This document shows positions 47,767 to 60,941 of a DNA stretch of 64,000 bases, piece by piece. The stretch is taken from positions 31,762,001 to 31,826,000 of the forward strand of contig OX467086.1 of the NCBI GenBank assembly GCA_950106755.1, given 5' to 3'. This stretch comes from Climacium dendroides (Eukaryota > Streptophyta > Bryopsida > Hypnales > Climaciaceae). Made by a program: the position numbers and the translations under genes. Numbering within the stretch: position 1 is the first letter of the stretch; every line of letters begins with the position of its first letter. The notes below the pieces were generated by a model. It saw only the letters and a list, made by a program, of their open reading frames with translations, did not search any database and was not told the origin of the DNA.

Positions 47767-50700
47767 ATGGCCTCCATGAGAAGATCCTTATCATCGCAAC
47801 TCCGTGAACCTCGAGCAACAACAGCAACAACTGTCAGTTGCAAACTCGATTTCTCGACTCCAGGTGCGTCTTCTTCTTCATCGCCGTTTTTGAAGGCGGT
47901 GGTGATGGCAATGGCCATGGAAACTGGCCATGGGGGCGGGAAAGGCGCCCCCAAGATGAGGAGTTGGAAGAAGCTGTTGATCCAGTTCGGGGTGTGCTTC
48001 GCTATTGGGTTGGTGGTGGGGTGGTTGACGCCGCAGCAGTGGCAGTTGTATGTGCCGGAGTCGGACGCTGGCGAGGGGAATCAGGGGGACGCGTTGTTCG
48101 GAAGCTCCACGGTTGGGGATGCGTTCACTGAGACGAAGATTTCCGCTGAGATCAGCAACACTTTCGCAGGTGAACCAGCTATGAAACCTTGAGCCTCAAA
48201 TTGTCAGTGGGTGTAACAAATTCTCTTTCAAAGATTGTCTTCATGCACATTTACTGAATGCAAGGGTTCTAGAATTCCTTGCAAGAGTTGCATCTTCGTG
48301 CACTTGTACTGATGTACATAGCCCTTTCACTGAAAATGGACCTGGCTAGCTCTACGTAGTTGTGGATTCCGTTTAGCTAGGCTCAGTCCAAGAGAAGTCC
48401 TCGGGAAGTATGTTTGAACTTCGTGCCAATGCTGAAACCGAAACTCCAGGTTCAGAAGTCGCGAGCTTAGATATCTAGCCTGCGCTGTCCGTCGAAACCT
48501 TGAACCTCAAATTTTCAGTGCATCTAACACCTTTTCGTGCAAATGCTATAGAATTCCTTGCAAGAGTTGCATCTTCATGCACATGTACTGATGTACATAG
48601 CTCTTTTCACTGAAAATGCACCTGACTGGCTCTACCTAGTTGTGGATTCTGTTTAGCTTTGCTCAGTCCAAGACAAGTCCACAGGAAGTAATAAGTTTGA
48701 ACTTCATGCCATCGCTTTAAATGGAACTCGAGGTATGAAAGCCCGAGCTCAGGTGACCCACCTACGCTGTCCGTCGAAACCTTGGCCCTCGAATTTCCAG
48801 TGCTTCGGACAACTTGTTTTTTTCAGGTGCTGAAGACTTTTTAGCAAGAGTTGCATTTGCATTTATAAAGCGTCATATTCGTGCACATGGACGTAGACCT
48901 TTCACTGAAAGTGCGTGTGGCTAGCTCTATCTATTTGTGGATTTTGTTAGCTATGCTCAATCCAAGTGAAGTCCACTGGTAGTTAATGTCAACTTAATGC
49001 CAATGCTAAAACTGGAAGTTCAGGTATAAAAGCTGCGAGTATTGGCTTGCTAGAATCACATTGTTTTTAGCTTTCCTTCAATCTATCACTTGCACGGTTT
49101 GACCCAGAAATATCAAAAAATTGAACTGCTTGCTGGCTCTCTGTGTAGACTGCTATCATATTCGCCTGGTACTTCAATTGCTTGCTGTGATCTCAATACT
49201 TTGAGTGAGGAGGTTCATTATAACTCAGTAGAATTGCGGTTTTAGTAGCTTTCCTACAAGTTGTCACTCAAAACTTTTGGTTAAGTATTGAATCTCAATT
49301 TGAAATTTTGAGAACTCAATGGTCGCACTCGTATTTGCAAATTGAGATTTTGTATCCGCTTCTTAAGCAAGAAAATTCGAGTGATGTCTTGTTGGAAAGC
49401 CACTGAAAGTGCATCTTCTTAGGCTCGACGTCGTGGTTTGAAGGATGATGGGAGTGGATAGGTAACGCTGTGGGAAATATGATCACTAGCAGGTGGTGGG
49501 GATGTGGAGATGCCGTTGGAGCCTCGGAAGCTGCTCATCGTGGTGACGCCCACCTACACGCGGCCCTTCAAGGCGTACTACCTGACGCGTCTGGCGCACA
49601 CGCTGAAGCTGGTGCCTCCTCCGGTGCTGTGGCTGGTGGTGGAGATGCAGTCGCAGTCGCTGGAGACGGCGGCCCTGTTGCGGGAGACGGGACTCATGTA
49701 CCGCCACTTGGTGTGCGACCGGAACCTCACCAATGTGAAGGACCGGGGGACGCACCAGCGCAACACCGCCTTGGCCCACATTGAACAGCACCAGCTGGAT
49801 GGCATCGTCTACTTCGCCGACGATGACAACGTGTATACGCTGGAGCTCTTTCAGCAGATACGCCACGTCAAGTTCGGTTTCATCTCTTCTCCCTCCTTTC
49901 GCCTTCTGGTATTCGCTGCTGCTTCTAACTGCATTGAAAAGACTTTGGTTAACCGAGGACTCATGGATTTGTCGTGACCCGTTTGATTGATCATATTGTG
50001 AAAATAAAAGAATTCAGATCGTACCACACTTACATGTCACCCAGATGGTATGTTCGCGCTTGGTTAGGAGCAGTGTTAATAGAGTTAACCTAGTCCAAAT
50101 GTGCACCTGAATTCATTTTTAAAACTATTCTTAACACACCTTGAATAGAATAAACGATGTACTGATCCTGTGTGTGTTTGGGCAGGCGCTTTGGCACTTG
50201 GTTGGTGGGAATGCTGGCACCAGGAAAGTCCAGGGCCATCCTGGAAGGTCCCGTGTGCAAAGACGAGAAAGTGATCGGGTGGCACACCAATGCGAAAAGC
50301 AAGCGTCTGCGACGGTTTCATGTGGACATGTCTGGCTTTGCCTTCAACTCCACCATCTTATGGGACCCTCGGCGGTGGAAACGCCCCACCTTGGAGCCCA
50401 TCCGTCAGCTGGACACCATCAAGGAAGGTTTCCAGGTCAGTCCAATTCATCGTTGAGACGGTCCTTATACATTCTCCCTTTCAACTCGTAAGTGACCACT
50501 CTACAATAGAATGTCAATTATAGGTGGCGTCAGAGTTTGCAAAGGTCTCTTCCTTCTTTCCTTTTTGAACCTTGCACAATTCTGAGCTCCAAATTCTCGT
50601 CAGAAACACTAGCACGCATGTTAAGTTTTGTCCCAACAGAAATACTTCTCTAATCTAAGAATCACTTCCTATTGTGGAATGCAAGTTTCGCCCTTATAGT

Positions 50701-51264
50701 AACTTTCAAAGCATATTTTATCATTCAAAAATGAAGATAGGCTTTCTATTGGGACATTTTGTTACCTTTCTTGATGATTTATTTCAACTCCTATGGAAGC
50801 AGCCCACTTTGGCCAACATGTTTCATAATTTATAGGTGCACAATTGTGAAACATGGTGCTGAAGCTTGGTCGCCACTGTTTGGTAAATTTTTCAGAGCAA
50901 CGAGTGTGAGATGGGTACTTTACATATCGACCATGCAATAATTCAACTAAGTCTCCATATTTCTTTTGCGTAGCCATTTGTAGACGAGTTTTCTGCACTT
51001 GTGCAGCAGAATTCACGTGGTTTTCGTTTTAGCTACTCTGGCAGAATTAAGAAATTCTGAGATCTCCCTTGGCTTGTGCAGGAGACCACGTTCATAGAGC
51101 AGCTGGTGCCAGATGAGAGCCACATGGAAGGACGACCGCCGGGGTGCCTAAAGGTGATGGTGTGGCACCTGCACCTGGAGGCGCCCAAGGGATTTGCGTA
51201 TCCTTCTGGTTGGACTCTCACGACCCCTTTGCACGCTAATATACCTGTCCGCAAAGACAACTAA
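47767..51264 (+). CDS. GT43 glycosyltransferase (IRX9/IRX14-like, xylan backbone)
   Basis: The product is a type II Golgi membrane protein of family GT43. Plant members (IRX9, IRX14) take part in elongating the beta-1,4-xylan backbone, with UDP-xylose as donor. Four exons (47767-48169, 49493-49871, 50186-50435, 51082-51264) in consistent phase give 404 residues. Residues 1-68 are a Ser- and Arg-rich cytosolic part, and residues about 70-87 ([18 protein letters not shown]) the membrane anchor. The catalytic domain starts [20 protein letters not shown]. It contains [14 protein letters not shown], the metal- and nucleotide-binding DDD at 243-245 in [25 protein letters not shown], and a late [10 protein letters not shown]. 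The acidic triad is intact; whether it is catalytic, as in IRX14-type but not all IRX9-type members, cannot be told. The ATG at 47767 is chosen as the first start in the frame. It converges on the expansin gene. Confidence 0.93.
48166..49040. repeat. Three tandem units of about 290 bp in GT43 intron 1
   Basis: Units starting GAAACCTTG at 48183, 48494 and 48776 share many blocks, such as TTGCAAGAGTTGCATCTTC, TTTCACTGAAAATG and TTGTGGATTCTGTTTAGCT, with substitutions and indels. The boundary before the third unit reads CAGGTGACCCACCT and resembles the true exon 1 donor CAGGTGAACCAGCT at 48167. Confidence 0.85.
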
Positions 51265-52606
51265 CCCATCTTCTCTTTCACACTTAAGTTTGTTGCCAAC
51301 AATAGAAGACCCCAAACTGGCACTCAAGGAGTCATCTTCTCGTTGATGCTTACGAAGTAGGAGCACCTAAGAGCGGCTCTTTGAACTAACCTAGATTTAT
51401 GTACAACGTTCTTGGACCGTGTGGGAATAAGCTGGTTCACGAATTGGGTAGTGCAACCTATCTGTGAGCCTGTGTCTATACCTGAGTGGGAACTTAGAGC
51501 TGCATTAGAAAGCAGGTACTAAGGCTTTTCGAATACTGAATGTGACTTGGCTAGTATAGGATGCTGCAAAATCATTGCATGCATAGATGATTGATTCAAG
51601 CTTAGTAGGTTAAATGTGATCAGGCCTGTGCCCAGTTGGTGATGCTGATCACTCAAGTGCTGTGAGAGAACCTCCCAATCGTTTTTGGAAGAGAGAACGT
51701 TGAATGTTAACATTCTGGCTCTCGACAGTGATTGTATTAATACCTTAATTTATTAGCCGTATTCTCAGGCTTCCACTTTCTACTCTTCTGACTTGAGTTA
51801 ATGCGTTCAGGTGTTACCTTGACTGCAATTACCCGTTGCTGTTCAGTTTATTTGATATCGCTACACTGTTGGATGGGCTTGTTCTGAGCTATCAATTACC
51901 TGTAATTTCTTCTTTTCTGGAGGACATGAAACATCCAACAACTCAGAACCTCAGGACATCACTTGGCAGGGAATTGAGGGAATCAATCATTTCATTGAAA
52001 ATTATGGTACAAGTGGAAGTATTAGAGACGCTGAGGCTTATGCGGGTGACATATTATTGCCATAATAAGCACACCTCTGCTGACACCCCCAAGAAGGAAC
52101 GCATGGGACAGTAAGATGATCCACCATAGCCTCCATTGACTGCCACAAGGTGCGCCCTTCAGTTATCGTGCTGTTAGCTGTGGGTGTTTGCATCAGATTT
52201 TTCGTTGGTATGTACCACTCCGGGACCACACTTAGGACGTTCAAATAGAGCTACTGCTACGTCAAGACTCCTATACTATGACTCGGCTACCTACTTATGA
52301 CTCGGTTTCTCATTAGTATGTCATTCCTGCAAAATCAAGCGGTGTTGCAAAAATTGAGCAGGAGAGCGCGGCTATTTTCTGCTTTCTAACTCGAGTAATC
52401 GCCGGTCTGAGAATCTGGTTCAGTTTAAATGTCCAAGAACCTGAGTAGTGTTTGGTGGTCCGCACTTTTGTTTGTCTGGTCCTGAGGACTTGGATCCAGC
52501 AGTCAAGTTCTTCAAAATAAGCTTTTTGGTTTAGTTGTGCTCTCCAATACTGAAAATCTCTTGGTGTCAAGCGTCTGAATATGGTCGATTGAAATCGGAA
52601 CAGAAG
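51265..52606. other. 3' flanks of GT43 and expansin
   Basis: No gene recognised between the two convergent genes. Short ORFs show no domain. Confidence 0.5.
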
Positions 52607-53976
52607 TTAGTTGCTGTTGAACTGGGCTCCCTCGAAGGTCTGACCAAAGCGCCACTCAGACGGAACGGCATTCAAAGAGGTCACGGTCACACCATCGCTG
52701 GTCGTCACTCGGAAGGAGAGTGCCTGGCCAACCAATACTAAGTTTGTCTGCCAGTTCTGTCCCCAATTTCGATGCATGGGCTGCCATTCGGTGTTGGATC
52801 CCATAATGTCAACTGCGAGAACATCGCCTTTACCGCCAACGTTGTGAACCAGGATGAGATTGAAGTACTTATTCCCATTGATAGTGAATCTGATGCCACC
52901 TTTCTTCTGGCATGGTACTCTGGAGGACAATACAACAGTTGTCGGTGAGTAGCTTGAAGTGCTGTATGCAAGCTATGAACTTGAACAACGTGTCTGTAGT
53001 TCTCGTGATAGATTACTTGACAAAGACTGTTTCTCTTCCAACGTTACCGTCTGCAGGGGGAAGGAAACCTATTGATGAGACTTCATAAGACTTGATTCAC
53101 ATTAGCCTAGGCCGGAAAATACAATCCATAAATCTGTCTTAATTTCACCATAAAGCTCACCTTCTGAAGAGAACGGGGACGATGCCTGCTCTGTACGTGG
53201 CAAGTTTGGTGAAGCTAGGCTGTGCAAGATCGAAATGCCGCAACGGTGGATTGCACCACCCTGGCGTGCCGTCACCCTCACGGTTGGGAGGGCAGAAGTT
53301 CGTGGCTGTGACGGTAATTGCAGGTGTACCTGGAAGACACCATTTTGAACGGTAGCATTGGAGTGCAAAGCAAGCTCCACACTTTGCCCCTTTGTTAAAG
53401 AGTGCTGTGCTCAAGGCTGTCGAATCAACTCCATAGCCCGTGCTGTGGAGGTTTCCGTAACCGCAAGCACCACCTGAACAATATTTATTAAGGACTTAAT
53501 TAGAATCCACCGACCTGCACGTCAAACTACATCAGCATGCTAACTCCGGATTCGATATAGTGATGGCTCTTGTTACAAGTGAGCGGGTGGTCGGGGATTC
53601 TTACTTCGTTATTATGATTATAGATCATCTCCTGATGTCTTTCTCTTTGACGTAGACAAAAATTTTACTTGCAAGTGGCGATTAGGTGGTCATCGACTCT
53701 AATTAGTAGAAGAAAAAATCAGTTTCGAGAAATGAACACTTGAACTCCAAATGGCAGGTTTGTGAAACTGTTCAAGGGACAAGATGTGGTACCCATAGTT
53801 CCTGATGCATCAGCACCCCCATAGAAAGTTGCGTGAGCTTTGCGCCAGTTTTGGCCATTTCTTACGTGGAATTTTCCATCGACGTTCTTGGCGAGCAGCA
53901 ACAAAGTAAGAACGAGTGTACTCACGAACTTTGTTAAGTGTTGATCGTACACCTCCATCGCCTCTCGCAAAGTCAT
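52607..53976 (-). CDS. EXPA: Alpha-expansin
   Basis: Secreted wall-loosening protein acting without hydrolysis on cellulose-xyloglucan contacts in the apoplast. Three exons on the minus strand (53976-53793, 53473-53161, 52919-52607) in consistent phase give 269 residues from the first ATG, or 263 from the second at 53958, which directly precedes the signal peptide ([18 protein letters not shown]). Numbering from the second start: [20 protein letters not shown] begins the GH45-like domain, with [23 protein letters not shown] and the HFD motif at 135-137 (HFDLAQP). The C-terminal carbohydrate-binding domain starts [16 protein letters not shown] and ends [13 protein letters not shown], with conserved Trp residues. 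Length, Cys pattern and intron number fit the EXPA family. The gene converges on GT43. Confidence 0.95.
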
Positions 53977-56430
53977 TAATTTACTGCAGCGAGGATCACA
54001 TCACGTTTTCCCTGTTAGAGTCCAGTTAAGAATACACCATCTGAAATGGTCTACTTTTGAGTTTTAACGTGTCCAAGAACCTTCAAATTCACATCACGAG
54101 TAGTATGGAGGATTTCACTTATTCGTGCAGCCACGGCTTCATTTAGCCTCACGATAACTCATTGCAGTTTGCACTGTCCGTAACTTGGTTCCTCGTATGG
54201 AAGAGTTGGTACCGTGACTGAGACCACAAAGTTTGCTATGGTGCCTTGAAGGATTTCAAGTCTGATAATGGTAGCGGAATTCGAATGAGTACAATGAGTA
54301 TAACAGACGAGGTGGCGAGGAGAAGAGGCAACATTTCGGGATGGAACGTATTGAAGGAGGTATGGAATGAGGGGAGACATGACGTATTTCCACTCGGCAG
54401 GAGGATTGAAAGTTTCTCTCATCGTAGCACAGGCAGCCAGGAGATGGTCGCTGTCCGCATAGTAGCGTTTCCCAGACAGCCTGCCTGAGTTTATCAAGAA
54501 ATGATTACATATTTGAGTTCCAAGGGGCTTATACGCAGAACCGAGTATCATTGCGCTGGCGAATAGAAGCTACATACGTAACTATAGGTGATCAGAGGAA
54601 CTTCGGAATCGATTAGCAGTAACCGCTTTGACATTCAGACACCCGTTCATTTAGCATTGCAACGAATCGCAGTAGGAGTTTATGATGATGTGTAGACATC
54701 GAGCTCGGAGAGTTGTAGAGACTTGACAATTGGAGCTAAAATATACACGTAGTCTAGTGCAACGGTGCAAGGATTTGGGAGGGACTAGAAGCTCTCTTGA
54801 TGCAAAAATTACAGCCGGACACATGAGCTTAGTTGTAATTGAAGAAAGCTATCGTCTACTCTCAGAATACAGTGTTCACAGTTTTTCGCAGTGAAGCTTG
54901 CTTCGAGTAAGGATTTAAGCTATCAGCACGCATCATATTTGTAATTGCAGTGTTTTTCAGAGAGTATATTCCGTCGCATGCTCTTCATTTCTTGTTTTGA
55001 TTTCTATTGGCATGAAACTGAACACGATACTTAATTTTCTAAATCACGCTAATGTCAGTTTGAACAAGAAAATGGTAAGAAGATGGCAAACTTTCAAAGA
55101 AGGGGAGAATTTACCGAGGCAAGCTGCTTTCGTGGTTTTCGTCAGCAAGGAGCACGACACGAGTCACGAGTCACGTCACGAGTCGCAAATATATGACACA
55201 AATGTTTCCGTTCACCTCTTCTGGCAATGAAGTTGAATAACGACCTCAAACTCCGAATCATGCAGACGAACAAGGCATCGCGATTTCATGAGGAAAGTCC
55301 AGCCTACGAACAGAAACTGAAGACCGGAGCTAGAGGGAAGACTTGAAGCACATCAAAACACCAGCTCAGCAAAAGAAAACCTCGAAGAAATCCTGCAGTG
55401 CCTCTCTACGCCTAGTTCACAAAACAACACGAGGTACATACAAGATGACTACTCACACCTCAGAACATTTCAAACGCACTACTCACTTTCACCATCAAAA
55501 TTTTGAACAACTGTGACGATATTAATTGAAAATCACTGACAACAAAACACTCAGCACAAGATTGACATCGATTAAACAGCAAACGATCGACACTGACGAC
55601 GACAATGTCAATTTTACATCGACTCGTAGAGGCAATGCCCTCCCAATGGAAGAGAGACACGAGAGAAATAACGCGAGCTCTCGCAACTATGGCAGGCAAA
55701 TCTCTCGCAAAAATTCAAAACTCTTACAGGGATTAGAAGGAGAAACAAAACAAGGCACAAAATAACACGCGAAGGAGAAAGAAGCTAGAGCTCCGGAGCG
55801 AAAGGCAAACGCACGGGTTCCCGGGGGGATGAAACACAGCAAGATTTAACAGAGTAAAAATTATAAAGACGAACTGCGGGACATGAAGCTGCACGAGCGC
55901 CGACACTGACGCGACAGAGTGGACGGCCAAAAGCAGACGAGCGGCGACGGGGCAGCGAGGACAACGAAAGCAGCGAGCAGAGAGAGACGAAAGGCGAAGG
56001 GCAACGGAGGGCGGGGAACTGAAGGCGAAGGCGAAGACGAAGACGGAGACGAAGATGGCGGGCTGGCGGGCTTTCAAGGCGGCTGGGGGCGGCAAGGCGG
56101 TTGACGACAGTTGAACGTAGCCCAATCTTTTCCGTCGCTTCCCTTCCCCCCTCTGTCAGTTACAACTGACCCACTCACTATCGTCACTCCCGCCACTGAC
56201 TATCGTTATCATGTCCGTTATCTATGAATGCACCACTTGACATCTTCATTCCACGAACATCCACGATGTTCAATTCTAGAATCTTCCTCACTGGAGAAAT
56301 GGCCAAGAACAGGAGTGGACGACGATACATGGATCTCAATCCAAAGGAATCTTCAAAGAACCCAACTGAACTAATTTCATTGTGCATCACTTCACTGGGT
56401 TTGCTGCCATTTTGCAACAGCTAGATATGA
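53977..56430. other. Expansin upstream region and GC-richer spacer
   Basis: Holds the promoter side of the expansin gene. A minus-strand open stretch at 54551-54159 and GA-rich sequence at about 55880-56105 (GGCGAAGGCGAAGACGAAGA) show no domain. I find no confident gene. Confidence 0.4.
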
Positions 56431-57862
56431 ATGAAAATTTTTGTATTTATTTTTCACAGATGAAGCCATATGTCTACTACAAGTCATAAAATTTTCAGGT
56501 TTGGGGGAAAAAAATTGAAATTACTATGAATTTTTTAAGAAAAAGAAGAAGAAAACTCATATCAAATACATAATATACTCGAAAAAATTGAAATTTTCAT
56601 GATAGATGTATATTATAGTGCATAACATCATGGTATAAACCAAACTTATTGTGTCACTTTTTAAAAACTCATGGTTATAAGGCCCAAAGTTCAAATTGCT
56701 ATAAAATATTGAAATTTATGAATTTTTCAAGATTTTTTTATTATAGTAGAAACCACACTTGGTAAGCTTCATTTCAATAGTGGAGTTAAATTTTTTTTTA
56801 AATGTCATTTTCATGGCTAAAATTCACATCAAGAATACATAGCAAAAAATCACCAAATTACATTATAAAAATTATCCATGAATTAAGCATCTTTATTTAA
56901 CCTTTAAAGGATTTTGACTACATTTTCACCAAAAATGCTCCAAAACTACCAAATTTTGTGTACAAGTACTGAAATTTTAGGGAAAAAAAAATTTGGACAT
57001 ATGTACATGTAGGATCTTGTAGTATGAGAAGATCTTGTTGGTTTGAGAAGATTTGGAAAAAAATGAGAAATTTCCACCATGCAAATTACAAGATATTAGC
57101 ATTTGAAGTAACAAAAATTATTTTTTGGATCCTACAAAAAAGCGGATAGTTGCACTTTACAAAGTCACATTTGTATGAATAAATGTCCATGTTGGTGGTG
57201 CTTCTTTAAATTCATTCTCGAAGGCAAATTGGTTACATGCTTAAAAAATTTTAAATCATTTGGAATTGTACACCATATAGGAAAAAAAATAGTAATTAGA
57301 AAGAAGTAGAGAATGATTCAAAATACTAAATTTTTGAGATATTAGTTATGACATTGAAAAATGTCAATCCAATAGTTGCAATGTTGTAATAAACAATCTA
57401 CATCTTGTGATTTTATTTTTTCAAAAAATATTGAAAATTGAGTTAAATAAAGGACTTCAAAGGTTATTTAAGAGTAGATAATCATAACTACCTAGAAACT
57501 AAAACTCCTCATAACTTTCATCTCATTAATCAATATGGAATGATTTAAAGCTTTCCATGTATATATAAACCTTGAAAACCAGTTTCAAATTTTTATTTAT
57601 TTAAAAAGGTGATTTTTTAAGAATTTTTTGAGCTACTCAATCTAGGAGCAATTCAAAGAAAATTACATATCTTACAAGTTATGTAAATCATGTAATCAAA
57701 AGTTATGAAAATTATTGGGCCTTAAAGTTATTCATGAGGGTCATGTGATGTGAAAATTTTAAAGGAAAAAAAAATGGAAATTTCATTTGTAGTGAGCTAC
57801 CCAAAATCGCTATATTGCTAAAAAACATAGTTTGGTCCTTTTGGAGTTAACAACCTCAAATA
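56431..57862. other. AT-rich intergenic DNA
   Basis: No gene. The part near 56600-56700 is an inverted partner of the short repeat at about 10945-11010. Confidence 0.5.
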
Positions 57863-58094
57863 CACTAAATAGTGAAATTAGGTTTCTCCTCACTAATTTC
57901 TTGACATTTTACATTATATAAATATTTACTATTACAACACAAGGATGTAGTAATTTTCATCAATCCATGTGTGAGGTATGGATTGGTGCACCTGTTTACG
58001 ACTTGGTTTAGAGAATCACATGCACCTCCCAATGGACATGCCATGAGTTATAAGGTAATATTTCTGGGTAAAGCAACCTAATTTCACTATTTTG
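57863..58094. mobile_element. MITE of the CACTAAATA family
   Basis: The left end TA|CACTAAATAGTGAAATTA faces a right end AACCTAATTTCACTATTTTG|TA. The body shares CTCACTAATTTCTTGACATT and the following AAATATTTA with the element at 39544. It is 232 bp and non-coding, with TA duplications. Confidence 0.8.
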
Positions 58095-60216
58095 TACAAC
58101 TAGTTTTGCAAATTTTATCATTGAAGGTAGATAATAGGTTCTAGTTTTTCTCCGAGGTGACAATGTTCCAATCACGTAATGAAGGAGAATCTAGGACAAA
58201 CACATTTTGCATCGAAGATAGGTTGATCACATGAATAGATTTATCAAATATTTTTGGATCTTGCAAACACTTGATAGGGGATCCAATGTACATAAAGGTT
58301 ACATTCACACCAAGAGGGAATATTTTATTCCTATGAGGGACAAAATTCATCCATTTAGATAGGCTATTTGTTTTGTTTTGTTGTTTGTTATAGTGAAATC
58401 TTCTCAATCATGAGTCTCCCAATCGTGTGTTTAGTATTGTCAAAAAGCCTTCAACAAGGAGGGATGCATAGACTTTGATTTGTGGCATTTGACCTTGAAG
58501 CATGAAAGTTATTGAATCTTGAAGTTTCTATAAGTTGGAAAATTAGATTACTTTTACCTACATTTTTGTTGTGGCAACAACACAGGGCACACTAGTAGAC
58601 TCACTAATAATCCACATTATATGGACTTTAAAAACATTACTTCAATGTCTACTTTGTTTTGACAATTCTTTCTTGCTTCTCAACTCCAACAATTACTGTA
58701 CATACAGATCAGGTTCAGAAATAAGTAGGGAAAATTTGGATCTATCTAAAATTTTAAAAATTGTACAACTATTTCTAAAAATCTGAAAAAAAAATCATTG
58801 TTACTAATTCTAAATATCCAAAATTATTCTTGAGAAAATTTAGAAAAACAAAACAAAACATTTTCACATGAATAGAAAAACTCAATCTAGAATTAGGAGT
58901 GTCTTAATCCCTAAAGTCCCATTGTCTGCTTGGGGGACAATTTGGAGTTCGGGTAGGTTCTTCTAAGCTCAATTTATACTAGGATTTTTTGCAACTTTTT
59001 CAGGATATGTAGTTTTCCAAGAGGTTCGAGGATATATATAATTTTTATTTGAATTCGATGCCAAATGAAGAAGTTATAGGATTTTTTTCAATGAAACCGA
59101 ACTCGAGGGATAGGCTAGTCAAGCACTTTTTCCTTGACTTTGAAAGAGGGCAAGATTTCCAGAGCAAACCCGACTATAGAAGTGAGTAGCAAATAAGGTT
59201 AGGCAAGGTTGGGTGACCCCTGGTCGCAACTGGACGACCACCGATCCTCAAACATCACAAGTGCTAGTTGAATCAAATAGATGAAGGACCTTTTGTGAAG
59301 ACATGGAGCTCTAGCGTTCCCAATGTCGGAAACTCCATCGGGAATACAAATGGGAACATGCTAGGTTTTACAAGGAACAAAATGAATCCATTTTTTGAAT
59401 TACCCAATGGCATTTTCCATTTAGCTAATATTTGTAGGCCTTTGAAATTGCATAGACTTTAGGGAATGTTGTTTTTTCCAATTTATTTTTTTGATCTTCT
59501 GAATCATGATTTCATCTTTCAATCTACCATTGGGATTTGTGAGATTTCAAAAAATGGGGTAGAAAATCTCATAGCAAAAAAAAGGTTTGTATTGTCATTT
59601 TCCACAACATAGTCGGATTGCAAGATTGGGGGGGGAGTGTTGTAAGTCTCCAAATCATTTGGAAATTGGTGAACATGTTCCTAACATGATAGATTTTTAA
59701 ATTCAAAGTTTGTAATGCAAAAAAATTCAACCAATAGCAGTCAAAGTCATCTGAAATTTCAGGACAGCGCCCCCCAAAAAATTTCCCCAAACTTTGAATG
59801 CAAGTATCTTCCAATCCATACAATCAAACTTGATGAAATTTTTACCACATGATCTTTGTTAAGTTAAGTACAACATCTTATGATTAGATTTTTGAAGAAA
59901 AAAAAATTGTGGATTTTTAGGTGAACACAGCAGAAATGACAGTTTTCAGTGATTTTGGCCAGAAAATGGCCTTGGGACTTTAGGGGTTAAAATTAGAAAA
60001 AGTAAAGTGCCAAAAGTCAAGAAATCCAAATCAAGTTGGCCAAACTGTCAAACTACAAAAACTAAACTATTTCAGGAGCAGCAAGGTGCCAAAACTGGCC
60101 AACGTGTACGGTACTTCAATGCCTCCTGTTTCTTTCCCTGCTTCTCAACTCCAACAACTACCGAAAGAACAGAAAGCTGAAGGGGAAATACTCTCATCAA
60201 ATACCCTCGTCAAATG
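58095..60216. other. AT-rich intergenic DNA
   Basis: No gene recognised. Short ORFs show no domain. Confidence 0.5.
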
Positions 60217-60297
60217 CTCCCTCCGTTTCTGAATACTTCCAGTGTTTCCTTTGTGTTTTACGAAGGAAACACTGGGTGTTTTCAGAAACAGAGGGAG
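60217..60297. mobile_element. Stowaway-like MITE, 81 bp
   Basis: Starts CTCCCTCCGTTTCTGAA and ends TTCAGAAACAGAGGGAG, followed by TA. This matches the Stowaway end consensus CTCCCTCCGT of the Tc1/mariner group. The interior pairs as well (CCAGTGTTTCCTT with AAGGAAACACTGG), so the whole element is one hairpin. The left TA is changed to TG. Confidence 0.85.
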
Positions 60298-60352
60298 TAG
60301 AAAATTGCAACATGCTCACAAATTCCAAAGATGGAAACAAACTATCACCATC

Positions 60353-60402
60353 CCAACACAGGTACACAAAATACAACACAGGTACACAAAATACAACACA
60401 GA
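60353..60402. repeat. Short tandem repeat
   Basis: Two and a half units of about 21 bp (CAACACAGGTACACAAAATA). Confidence 0.75.
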
Positions 60403-60941
60403 TAAATGTAATCATTATATTTACAAGGAACACTCCCAGAAACCTCGATAAATGTGGCATTTGCCAGCGTCTTGTTCGACAATGATAAAAATGATAGAAC
60501 TTTATAATTAAAGAATAAATGCTGATGTTACAATTAAACTGTATGGTCCCAATAGCTAAAAGATGACACGGGCTCTTCCAGAACCACCTCCACTTCAAGA
60601 GGAAACCAGATCACAATCAGCTTTGGCATCCTCAAATTATGGAACAAAGTAAATACTCTCTCGGAAAACCTCTGCAACTGGTTTTCTGAAATCTGGCTAG
60701 TTTACAGGAGAAGATAGCAGAGTAAGAGTGCATCATTGGCACCACCACGTCTCTACATCTGACTGTTATCCTGAAGAAATACATCGCTAAAAAGCAAAAC
60801 TCCAGCTAGGTTAGTGACAACTCCAAAACGCCATCGGAGTTTCCACGTTGCCCGCGTTACATTCAAGGTAGTCCTGCGTAAAGCGAACAAAATCAGCAAA
60901 CGCACAAGTCACCAGAAGTCCAAACCAAATTAGGAATGGGC

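Noticed and set aside
47556..47954. Minus-strand ORF across the 70-bp repeats and GT43 exon 1
   Set aside because: It is a shadow of GT43 exon 1, and the 70-bp period is not a multiple of three.
48166..49040. Regularly spaced repeats as a CRISPR-like array
   Set aside because: Units are about 290 bp, diverged along their length and inside a plant intron; ordinary tandem duplication explains them.
53719..53792. Expansin exon 1 ORF reading past the donor
   Set aside because: Splicing at 53793/53473 restores the conserved GGACGYGN motif; the read-through tail does not match the family.
55733..56125. Minus-strand hydrophobic ORF
   Set aside because: Arises from GA-rich low-complexity sequence read on the other strand.
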